From: Cyathus striatus
Taxonomy: Eukaryota > Basidiomycota > Agaricomycetes > Agaricales > Nidulariaceae
Length of the DNA stretch: 64,000 nt
Reading direction: 5' to 3'
NCBI GenBank assembly: GCA_025738555.1
Contig: JAOVFP010000001.1
Location: 3,162,001 to 3,226,000, forward strand
Both the position numbers and the translations under genes were made by a program. Below, piece after piece: positions 21,727-32,202 of this stretch. The notes below the pieces were generated by a model, which saw only the letters and a program-made list of their open reading frames with translations, searched no databases and was not told the origin of the DNA. Positions within the stretch are counted from its first letter, which is position 1. Every line of letters starts with the position of its first letter.

Positions 21727-22642
21727 GCAGCAACTTAAATGGCCGAAGTGACTGGTAGTCACTGCACAAGGCACATCACATATCCAAATTTAAAACTTAA
21801 GCAGTACATTGAACACCAACATGTATACTTAACAGTAAACGATCTGAAGGGACAAGCTTCTCAGTATTAACATAATGCACCACACGAAAGAGTACAACAT
21901 ACGAGATCAAACTCCTACAACCCCCTCTCCAAAATCCACAACCTCTCCTCCACAACACACCTCAATATTTCCCAAGCCCAACTCAGAAGATCCTCCTCTT
22001 TGCCCCTCTCACCAGCTCCCAATCAACTGCCCACTGCTCAAATGCAGGAACAGGCAATTGCACTAGTGGAGGTGCCAGTTTGATTGGGGTGCAGAGAGAT
22101 AGGATGTGTAAAGTGATGTGTTAAGTGTGTGAAGAGTGTGGCTCCACTTTGGGCTGCAAGGTTCGATATGTAGACGTACATGTCTAAAGGTTACGTTACA
22201 TGAGGTAGAAGGGTTGAGGAGGGGGATAGCTTACTGGGATATTGAGAAACTGGGTATACTGTACCCTTTCGACCAACTGTTCAGTAACACATCACATGAT
22301 GTCGTGAACATGAACAAATGTGCCTTTCATCACGCGTCACATTGCTGCATGAACAGAGGTACAAGGAAATAGTTATAATTATAAAATAATTTTGTCGCTA
22401 TTTGTTAAAATTTTGGCTAAAAATCGTTTAGTGATGAACAGATGTCCATTTGTCACACATCACACTGAAATTTGAACAGAGGGTCAAACTGTTCATCATC
22501 GTCACAGCGTAAATCGACGAACAGTTGGTCAAAATGGTACAGTAGTTGATGGAAAGCGCCATGGCTTCTCTACCGGGGTATCCTGTTATGCGCCCAAATC
22601 TACGTCCAACAGCACGGCGTATCAGGCAGAGAGATAGCACAT
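21727..22642 (-). pseudogene. ALG12: Partial, rearranged copy of ALG12
   Basis: Derived from the intact minus-strand ALG12 at 27595-29547. It copies the 3' flank (compare 21727-21880 with 27400-27570), exon 8 with deletions, the last part of exon 7 and then, directly joined near 22585, part of exon 3 (LCLIRR then GRRFGRITG). Exons 4, 5 and 6, most of 7 and exons 1-2 are absent. Frames are broken and a 284-bp MITE interrupts the exon 7 remnant. No functional enzyme can result. Confidence 0.85.
22259..22542. mobile_element. MITE with 24-bp terminal inverted repeats and TA target duplication
   Basis: The ends read CTGTACCCTTTCGACCAACT and, on the other strand, CTGTACCATTTTGACCAACT, matching at 22 of 24 positions once TGTTC is included. 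TA dinucleotides flank both ends (22257-22258, 22543-22544). The intact ALG12 gives the empty site. The interior has no coding frame. TA duplication suggests mobilisation by a Tc1/mariner-type transposase. Confidence 0.75.
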
Positions 22643-23759
22643 CTGGTCCGAGTCTACCACGGGTGCAGGTTTCTTTGGATGTGTTGGCGTGACGAGCTCC
22701 CCCTCAAGAGGAGTAGACCTCAGTGCAGAGGTAGTGACTGAAACGATGTCATTGGAAGCATTGGAATCATTGGGAGTTTTTTCGAGTATGATTGAGTCTT
22801 GACCATCCTAGTCCTCTCGAAACAGGGCTTAATCGCAGAACTTGGAGAAGCAACAAGTCAACGCTACACTTCGGGGCGTACTGGCATTCTTCGGTCTCCG
22901 CGCGTCCCTAGTGCGTTCATTCATCCCGGGAGGACTAAGATGTGAGAGTGAAACTTCCTGAAATTCCTCAGCACAAACAAGTATGAAAGAAAAGAGAAAG
23001 AGGAGATCGTCCAGCAGAATGCCAACTGCTCTCAAAGTTGATCGTCGTACATGGGTGTCCATACCGCCAGTGCTAGGCTGCTGGTGGTGCGGGGAAGGAT
23101 AATGCAGGCATTCGAAAGTTGGACAAGACCCTGCTGTGAAAGTTCCCTTGGTCGGAAGTCTGGTTGGTGACTTCCCACATCGAGATCTGGTTTCGAAACG
23201 CCACCAACGTCTCTCAATGTTTTACTTCTCGCACTCACCGTAAGACATCCTCCAGCTCGTATATCAGCACTTTACATCCCAATTTGATGTTTCCAACAAC
23301 AATCTAATAACGATATGTATGTAGGCAAAAAGGGGGAGAGACAAGTAAAAAATAATAATACCGAAAATGATAAGTAAAAATGGAGGTAACGCAGGAAAGT
23401 AAAAGAGAAGGAGCGCACAGCGTAAGAATAAAAATAAAAGGAGAAAAGAGTCAAAGATGTCATTATATCATGTCGTGTTGATGGCCTTCCCCAGACCAAG
23501 TCCACCATGTCCCAGATTCCACTGTAGTACCTATACCCGCACCTGCTACCACACCGTACCCAGCCAAAGGTTCCTACGCTCTTGACGCGACTCGGCATTG
23601 TCTGCAGAGAGAAGCAGCTCGGCGAGCCCATGCACTCCGAGCTTAGCGGGAGTCACATACTCGACGCGACGTGTCTAAGCCCAGCAGCCAGCTCGCGGCC
23701 ACCAAAAAAAGCCACACAGTGGCAGTGGCAATTCAAAACCCAACCAGCCCAAAACCATT
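22643..23759. other. Intergenic stretch, no gene recognised
   Basis: Between the ALG12 partial copy and the 3' end of DSN1. Frames are short and I recognise none. 23330-23460 is purine-rich on the plus strand. Confidence 0.4.
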
Positions 23760-26700
23760 CTACCTCTCCTTCTCCCGTTCCCTCCCAGGCGTACTTCCCC
23801 TCCTCGGTGTACCAGGTGCCTTGCGCGGCGTCCCAACCCCCCCAATCCCACCTACAAAAGTCAACCTTCGCTCTCCTGCAACAGGCACATTCACCCTCTG
23901 TGCCTCTCTCGCCGCCTTTCTCGCCGCATCGCCCACCTGCGCCAACGGGCGCGCCGAATCTATCCTCGATAAGGCACGGAACAACGACTTCGGGTCTTCT
24001 TTCCGCGCAATACTTGAGGAGGAGGAGGGATGTGGAAGGTACGTAGCCAGAAGCCTCGTAGTCGACGACCCAGAAGACGTCTGTGCAGAATGAAGCCTCG
24101 CATCAAGATGTCGACCAAGCACATCAAACCGTTCATCGATCATCTGCTCTATCGCTCCCGCGATCGCTTTCGCTCTTGCAGCGGACGAAAATAAGACATC
24201 GAGCTTGAACTGAACATCCGGTAGAAGGTCTCGGATCTCCGCTTCCACTCTACTAGACGTCGTAGCTTGTGACGGTATATCCTTAGCTTTGCCCTTGCCT
24301 TTATCCTGCGTCATCACGCCCCGAGCGAGCATCCAACCGCGTTGTAAATCCTCCGGAAGGTCGTCCACGCGGATCTGCTTAACTTCGCGTTGCTTGCCTT
24401 TCGCTTTAGCCGAAGGCGTAGCGGGTGCTTCCATGGCAGACTCAGGCTCGACAGAGACCGATCTTGCTCTTGACGGACCGGACATAGACGTAGCAGCAAG
24501 ATCTTTCTCAATCCCCGCCTGCACCTTCTTCGCGTACGCTTCGTATGCATACGAGACCTTCTTCCACGACTCTTCTTCCTCCTGGGCTCTAGTTACACCC
24601 CCATCAGCACTCCCAAGCAAACAGATAGCAGAAAAACGTACTTCTTAACATGCCCGCCATAAACAACTTCCCACCCGCGATTCCTTACATTCTGCTCATT
24701 CTCTACCTGCTCTCCTTCCCCCTCTCCCTCGCCTTGTGGCGCATCCCCGTTGTATAAACTTAGATCGACCTTCTTCTCTGCTATCATTCGCACGATCTCG
24801 TCCTGCGCCTCCTTTAGCACCTCTTTCGCCTTTTCACTGAGTGCCGGTAAGGAGCTTGCTGATGGGAGAGATTCCAATGCGGCAGAAGGTTTGGGTTTCG
24901 AAGGTGTGAATGATGATGAGCCTAGAGAAGACCCGGAGGCGCGCAGGGAGCACCATATCAAAAGTTGTCTCACTCGCTCGGAATCCGGCAGGTCTGCGTC
25001 GATGTGTTTGTAGAAAGTCGAGTCAGATACCGAGGGGTGTGGTTGGGCTGGAAAAAGAGTGGGTTAGTAAGGGTCAGAAGGGCACGAAGAGAAGAAACGA
25101 GAAAGAGAAGGGAAGGGAAAGAACGTAGAATGTGTAGAATAAAATAAAGCTGCTGTATTTCAGTGAAATATCGCGTCAAATGCTAGATATCGACACTAGG
25201 ACAATAACCAAAAGGACAAAATGCATCTGAACACGTAGCAAATTCCCGCTTCGCGCATACATGGACAGTACCCAAACCCATAGCCAGCGAAGGTTGCCAA
25301 AGTAAAAGATACGCCAGACAGCGCGGCAGAGGACGTAGGCTAGCTAGTTAGCCTTCTAAAACCAAAGAAGGATGTCGAGAGGGGGAAAAGGAACATTGCA
25401 GTCGGAGCGCAGGGGATTCTGTGGGCACTGGGGAGGGTTGCCACGCAGACCGAACTCGCTGCTTAAGCCAATAAGGGCCCAGAAGCTTCCAGCACTCGCG
25501 CGAAGATACGACAACTCCCAGCTTCGAGCTCTACAAATGGAACAGCCGCATGCCTAAGGCCACCAACGGGCACAAAAGCTTGGGTGTCGCTGGAGTGCCA
25601 CTGAGCACGAACAAGCCAAATCTCGAGAGGCACAATGGAGACATGCAACCCGAATTGAAAGTGTCACCAGGCGATAAGGTACTTGAACCACACTGCGAAA
25701 GCAAATGGCAAGAAAGACGACACGAGGTCACAGAATCAACCAGAACGAAGGAAATCAAGGCAAAAGATTAAAAAGAGTGAAAAAAGAGCAAGAAAGGAAA
25801 ACGGAGAAAGAGAAAAAGAGATACGTACTAACAACACCCCCCTCATACCGCGAACTAATCCTCTTCCCTCTCGAAAGAGAACTCTTCCGTCGATGTCTCC
25901 CTCCCTGCCCTCCTTGCACACCCCTCCCTCGCTCTTCTTCATCCTCATTGTCTCCAGTGATCAAAGCAAGACTGCCTTCACGAAGAAGCTTGTTCCTTTG
26001 TATCTTCGGCGTCTCATTGACGGATACCGGTTGCGAGGTGTCTGTTGTTTTGCCTAGCTTTGACTGGGTCTGTTGCGATTGAGATCGAGATTGAGATTGC
26101 GAAGAAGCCTTGTTCTTGGAACCTTTCGGCTTCTGCAAAGAAAGTGGCCGCGCCGTATTCTTCCCCTTCCCCTTCCCCCCCAGCGCCGGAAACGCAAACG
26201 GATTCTCTTCCCCTCCATCCCCACCAACAGGCATATCATCAACAACCGCACGACTCGTCCTTCTCAGGTGATCCGCCTCGTCGTCCATGTCTCGTACGGC
26301 CCTCTCAAGAGCAGGATCGGGGTCCGGCGTTCCTGGGATCCTATCCGTTAAAGAGTGGAAGGACTTGGGTATTGAGGAGGCGGGTGGCTGGGAGGCGGCG
26401 CGGAACTTTTTCGTAGGTGGCGCGAGGGTTGAGGTGGTCGGTTGTGGTTGGGATGAAGTAGCAGGTTGAGATTGAGATTGTAGTTGTGAGGAGAAGGCGG
26501 GTTGAGCAGAGGGCGCACGAACAATGAGGAGGCCTCCTCGTGTTTCTTCTGCGCCTGCTACTGTATTCGATGTACGTCAATAACCAGAGTGAAGATACAG
26601 AGAACAGCGTACGTTTGCGCTTAGTCGATTTTCCCTACAACATTCTTTCAGCAAACGACAAGGAAGACAAGAAAGAAAGAACACATACATCCTTCTTCTG

Positions 26701-26904
26701 CTTCTTAGCAGGCTTCAGGAGTGGATTATCCTCCGCCTTTCTCTTGCCCACATCCCCAGCCCCATTCGAAAACATCTCCTTCTCCTTTTCCTTTCCCTTA
26801 TCGCTCAGGCCGCTCTTTAGAACCTTCTCCTTCAAAACGCGGGAATCCTTCAAAAGCGTCGTAGTGGTAGTGGTGGTATAAGCAGAAGAAGGGTACAAAT
26901 GCAT
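23760..26904 (-). CDS. DSN1: Kinetochore protein Dsn1/Mis13 (Mis12 complex subunit)
   Basis: Five exons (26904-26689, 26634-26613, 25829-25.05 kb boundary, 25047-24642, 24588-23760; exon 3 is 26560-25829) splice in phase to 734 residues. The diagnostic Mis13 core is seen: RRKSSLSRGKRISSRYEGGV followed across the intron by HPSVSDSTFYKHID and DSERVRQLLIWC. The N-terminal half is disordered and basic (KRKAED, KKQKKD), with Q/S/P-rich stretches. The C terminus is basic with TPRKAPGTPRRGSTP, suitable for phosphorylation. As part of the Mis12/MIND complex it links centromeric chromatin to the Ndc80 complex. The protein is longer than yeast Dsn1 (about 576 aa). Unusual features are a 22-nt exon and one intron of about 780 bp among otherwise short ones. 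Confidence 0.87.
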
Positions 26905-27396
26905 AAGTGGACTGGCGGGGACGCGACGGGCGGGGGCTCAGCCGACACAGTGGTCGTGATCAAACCTCTGTCCTTCCTGGCGGAGTTGTAATTCAGCATT
27001 GTCTTCCCACGATCTGATCAACAATGTTGTTGACGCGGACGCGTCGCGTGGGAAGTAGCCCCGTGATTTGTTTTATGGCACGGGTGCCGGTGATTAGATC
27101 ATTACGCCGACGATAACTATCGAATCGACTCATTCATTCCCCGCCCAAAACTAATGGATTCGATCTGGGGGTAGGGTTGGAAAGAGACAATCGAGACTCT
27201 AGTATGTATCCGCTATCGCCTTTCATGTGCCTCTGGAAGTATGTACACGGCTTGTGGTTATCGCAAGACACTTTGCCGGTTTATCCAGCTCTTTGGGTTT
27301 TACCATCACCTGGCTATGTTATAATGTAGGGCGCGATACGGGACTACGGCAGGATGGCCAATTCAGTCTGTCCTCCTGACTGAGCTACGTCCCACA
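26905..27396. other. Upstream region of DSN1 / 3' flank of ALG12
   Basis: About 490 bp. It includes GC-rich palindromic words such as GACGCGTC near 27040. No gene is recognised. From about 27397 the ALG12 3' flank that was copied to 21.7 kb begins. Confidence 0.4.
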
Positions 27397-27594
27397 TACA
27401 GCAGTAAGGCAGCAACTCAAATGGCTGAACTAGGAGTCGCTGCGCATGGCACATCACACATCCAAACTTAAAACTTAAGCACTACATTGAACTCCAACAT
27501 GTACACTTAACAGTAAACGATCTGAAAAAACACGTTTATCAGCATCAACATAACACACATCACACGAAAGAACACAACATACAAGGTCAAACTC

Positions 27595-29547
27595 CTACGA
27601 CCCCCTCTCCAAAATCCACAACCTCTCCTCCACAACACACCTCAACACTTCCCAAGCCCGGCTCAGAAGATCCCCTCTCCTCGCTCCCTTCAGCAGTTCC
27701 CAATCAACCGCCCACCGCTCAAACGCAGGAACAGGCGTGACCTCTTTCCACGAACGCGCTAGAGACTTCTCTTCCGTAGGCGCTACCTCCGAGATCAAAT
27801 GGGTGATTGCTTGCGAGGCAGTAAGCTGTGCTAATGTGAGACCTTCGGTCTTATCGTACGTCCAATTTGACTGCGGTGCAGGGAGGTAGGATGGGTATGG
27901 AGGTGCGTTGAGTTGCGTGAAGAGCGTGGCGCCGCTTTGGGCTGCAAGGTTTGATATATGGACGTGTACGGCTTAAGGTAGGTGAGTTGAGTGGTCAAAG
28001 GGTTGGTGTGAAGGAAACTTACTGGGATGCTGAGAAACTGGGTATAGTTGGTGGAAGAGCGTCATGGCTTCTCCTCCGGGGTAGTTCAACGTCGAAGCAT
28101 GTAAAGAAAGAACAGTGAGAAGGAAGTTGGCGGAAAACATTCCAAGAGCTGCTGGTAAGAGAATGCGGCCGCGTAATGTATTCTTTGGGTATGTAGTCCT
28201 GAAAACCGGTTAGCCCACAACATGTAGGAAAACATGATCAAAGACGCACAAGGATCTCGCTCCTCGTGCAGCAGCTACGTTAAAGATGGGAATGATGTAC
28301 ACGATAAACCGCCACTCCTTGTGGCCGATGTTGCTAATCAGGCCTATGAAGACCGCCGGTGGAAGGAGCAGCGAGCGTATCCGTGGGTCCACAATTGCTC
28401 CTAGTAACGCTAAGGGAAGGGAGCCCAACAGGATCTTGGGTAGGAAGGAAGTGATATATGTATGGAATGGGGATACCTGGTGGGACTATCAACAAGAGAA
28501 TCACGGTACGAGAACACTACACGTACACCCCATTCTGCTGACTTCCCTTCCACGACGTTGAACCATATTCCCGCAAATTCAGGCCACAAGGGAGACTCAG
28601 ACGACCAGAAATAGCTGTCAATCGCCATGGTCAGCGCTGCATCGTAGAGTATTTCAGCATTGTACAATAGATCATGTGGAATAGCGTCTCACCTATAGAA
28701 ACTACCGCTGCGAATAATCCAACTTTGATAAGACGATAGAGTGTGATGTGACGTAGATATAGTTCTTGAAGAGCAATTGGCGCGAGAAGAAGGGCCACTT
28801 CAGCTCGAAATACGACACCCACGAATGTTAGTAACGCGATGGAAATGTCAAGGTTCCTTGGGGATGGACGTAGGACATTTGGTGTACGATCTATGAGAAG
28901 ATACGTTGCGATATTCACTGCATACATGGAAGGCAGATTAGCTTGCTAGGACACCAGATATAAGTAAGGAATCATACCTGGGAATAACGCGAACATGTTT
29001 GGCACCGTCCTTCCCATCCAGAATGGTAAATGGAACTGACTAACAGATATCACCGTAAACAGCAATCCTGTTATGCGACCAAATCTACGTCCAGCAGCAC
29101 GGCGTATCAGACAGAGAGATAGCGCATTCAAAGTGGCAAGAGTTAATCTAACTAACGGAATGTAAGTATACTAATATAGCTGTAACGCATACAGGACACA
29201 CCAATAACTTGTATTTCAAACTTCGTCCTTAACAAGCCCAACCACGTTGCGAGGTGAATAGCTGGTGTCGACAGCCCAGCGAGCAGGACAGATCCTATGA
29301 AGGTACGCGGTACGGCACCAGGAAAGACGAAGTGATCATACTGACTTAAGCAGCACTTGCAGTCAGAACCTAGTTACAGAGACAGAGAACGAATGCGCAC
29401 GTTGTGCAGGTTGGCGGGCCCGACGCCGTACATCAGCGCGTCGTGGGTTGCATGGAGATTGAAGCTTTCTTCGACTTTGGTATAGGGCGCGAGGAGGATG
29501 TGCGTCCAGGCTGTGGCGAGGATAGTGAGGTCGAATACGAAGCTCAT
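27595..29547 (-). CDS. ALG12: Dol-P-Man:Man7GlcNAc2-PP-Dol alpha-1,6-mannosyltransferase (ALG12)
   Basis: ER multispanning glycosyltransferase of family GT22 that adds the eighth mannose to the dolichol-linked N-glycan precursor in the lumen. Eight exons (29547-29401, 29340-29202, 29151-28978, 28917-28693, 28636-28527, 28476-28250, 28198-28023, 27971-27595) splice in phase to 524 residues. Motifs: the lumenal loop [16 protein letters not shown] (the conserved acid-rich GT22 motif), [24 protein letters not shown] with [40 protein letters not shown] and [18 protein letters not shown], the ALG12 HKEWRFI signature. All are intact. A rearranged partial copy lies at 21.7-22.6 kb. Confidence 0.93.
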
Positions 29548-29933
29548 CAGACTCGGTGGTTAGATGCAAGTTAGATGACGGCGGCATGCGTAGGGTGTAG
29601 TGTGACAGTGACATCAGCACATTTCTCACGAACGTGACGTGAATAAGTACTTGTACTTCATGATCATTTTTTCTCTTCTGTTTTCTTTCTTTAGAAGTTT
29701 TCTTGCAACTTTCTTATCAATCTAAATGCTTTTTGAAGTATCATGCATATTGAAGAAATGCATTCTGTAACTACACATTTTTTCATCATCCGTACACGAA
29801 CAAGACTGTAATTAAAAGGTTAGTAAGATAACTGGTAATGTAATGTAAGTATTAGTATTCTAGGTCATATAAAAGTACATGAGCCGTCCTCGTGTATCGA
29901 CGGGTCCAGCAACGTAAATGGTCATATACATGC
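29548..29933. other. Intergenic stretch between ALG12 and the pseudokinase
   Basis: About 390 bp, AT-rich. No gene or element is recognised; it includes the ALG12 upstream region. Confidence 0.4.
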
Positions 29934-31290
29934 TCATAGCTTACACTTTCTCGTAACAGAACCAAACGACCTCCCTAGCATCGCATTAGCAATCCAAGGC
30001 TCCGTTTCCATTTGCTCGGACATACAAGTAGAACCAATAGAATCGCCTAATATCGAGAACGCCTTCAACACAGTCGACATCCTCGGACGCCTAGCAGGGT
30101 TTGGATGAAGGGAATTCTCAAGGACTTTGCGTAAAGGATTATTGACCGCGAGAAAAGGATTCTCCCGCACCCGGCAGGAGCCCATATTGTATGGACTTTG
30201 ACCAGAATGTAATGCCAGAGAAACGTCCATGCTTGATATCAGTTCTGCAAATGGGGGAACGGAGGTAAGGATCTGATCGAATACTTTAGAGTCGTGTTCA
30301 TCAGGTGGAAGATATAGTTACTTACCTCCAAACAGGTACATGCAAATGAGTAAACGTCACTCGCGGAATGAAGAGCTCCTCCTAGTGGGCTTATAATTTC
30401 CTCCGGTGAGCAATATCTGACGTTGTATCCGTTTTCTTTGTTTTTAACTAGTTGTGCATCTTGGGTTGTAGCTCTCAGTCTGAAATCTGAAAGGAGTGGT
30501 GCACCGGATTCATCTATGAGTATGTTTCTCTATATTGAATATATGCTGTTAAGATTGAAATTAATAAGAATAATTAAGGTGGTCGGCTTACAGGATGTAG
30601 ATTCCCATGTACGATTCCAATACTGTGTAAATGTTCCAAATGGTTCGCCACATCTCCCAACTAAAAGGTAATATTTAATCAAACTTCTTCGCTAACAATT
30701 TATGAACCACACCTACCATTGTCATTCTGTCGACATAGGGAAAGGTCTCAAAAAAATCAAGGATGTTTCCATTATGCATCCAAGATGTCACTACTCCGGG
30801 CAGTTGCTGCATAACGCCTTCGGACTCAAAACAAAATCCTAGGATAGTTGCTACGCCTTCGCATGACAGTTGGGAAAATGCTGAGATTTCTTCCTCTAAG
30901 AGCTAACTCGTCGTAACCCTCAGTCAGCTCCTCGTAAACTCGAAAAATACAATCATGAAAACACACCTTTCGCCTATCACGCCTGCGTTCTCCATTGCAA
31001 TTCCAGCGATAGACCTTAACAGCTACAGATCTTGATCCAACCCTTCCTCGAAAGAGGTCTTGACTGTCCCCGGCTTGCTGAATATCTTGTAGATGGAGCA
31101 TTTCTTTAGCCACCTTCGCGGGTAGGGTATCAGAATCAAAAACCTTTCGTGCTAGCAAGTCCTCGGACAGAGTTTCTTTTATGTACAAATACCAGTCATG
31201 AGTGATCGATTGAAGCGATGCATTGACAACCAGCAGAACTACTTCGTGTCGTATCGATGCTGTAATTCCGCGGTCGACACGGTGCTGCGA
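29934..31290 (-). CDS. Protein kinase-like protein, probable pseudokinase (5' end unresolved)
   Basis: Exons about 31290-30967, 30902-30717, 30660-30592, 30529-30326 and 30272-29934 join in phase with canonical introns. Motifs: the ATP-site lysine in SVAVKVYRW, the hinge WMHNGNILDFF, catalytic loop HGNLHPRNIL, then LLSDFRLRA, RYCSPEE and DVYSFACTCLEILT, and a helix-rich C-lobe with NPARRPRM. In the catalytic loop the HRD aspartate is asparagine (HGN), and the DFG glycine is arginine (DFR). The usual phosphotransfer base is therefore missing and the protein is probably catalytically dead or strongly altered. It resembles the expanded tyrosine-kinase-like family of Agaricomycetes. The frame is open back to about 31290, but no ATG in that frame was found; an upstream exon is likely. 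Confidence 0.75.
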
Positions 31291-31299
31291 GTGAGATCA

Positions 31300-32202
31300 T
31301 GCGCGCTATAGGATATTCCCGAATGCATCAAATTCCAGATGTGACCGTATCATGTGTTCTATGTATGGGTTTTTCTCTCGCACACCATGCTATAGTAGGC
31401 ATCGTTTGCGACTGTTAAACACCATCTTTAAACTATTTGGGACACCGAGACTATCGCGGAAATGAGATAGTGCATCTCGGTCGCCTAAACTATGGTTCTG
31501 CGTTGCTTTGAAGGTAATTCTTTTGTAGATGGGTTTCACGCTGTATACCAAGACAGTTTCAATGATATCATTGTACTAGATTGGAAACCATTTCTCTCGC
31601 AAAAAAACTTCAGATAGGGGCGGCGGAGGACCTGCGGAGTTAGGTGATGCTGAATCTACCATTCCAAGATTAGTGACACTTGCGAGTGGTAGAATACACC
31701 AGAAATAACGGCATACTCTTCTCCATGCACATCGGTATCAGGGGCTACATAACGTCGAGTCTTTTTCATCATATCATCAGGAATAGATGGAGGAGATGGC
31801 TCCAAGGGCCAACATATCCCTGGCATTTAGTGAGACTTCCGCAAGTACGGGTGAGATGGAAGCAACTCACAATGGAAGTTAAAACATATTTGATTCAACG
31901 GCACTACAAGTTTTATTACACGCACACGACCTTTTCATAAATTGGCTTACGCGGAGTGTTCTTCCACTAACACACTCGAGGTAGTTGCTTCAGGAAGAAC
32001 GGAAAGGATCGTGGGACATATATACTTACCTAAGTATGCTGTGTACGCATGTTATTTCCTGGGGAAGTACCCCATGTGTCTGGGTAAGCGAGGCTCCGGG
32101 TCCCTCGTCATCGTACAACGCAACGCCCTCGCCTATCCTCACCTTAAACTTTCCTCTACTCCTACAGGATCATAGTCCTCGGAAGACATTTGCATCATAA
32201 CG
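31300..32202. other. Intergenic stretch, upstream of the ABC transporter
   Basis: About 900 bp between divergent genes. Short frames only, no motif recognised. Confidence 0.4.

Noticed and set aside
24289..24648. Long plus-strand open frames opposite DSN1 (also near 23582-24093, 25683-26416 and 26540-26881)
   Set aside because: They are antisense shadows of the DSN1 exons; the minus frame carries the Mis13 motifs and correct splice phases.
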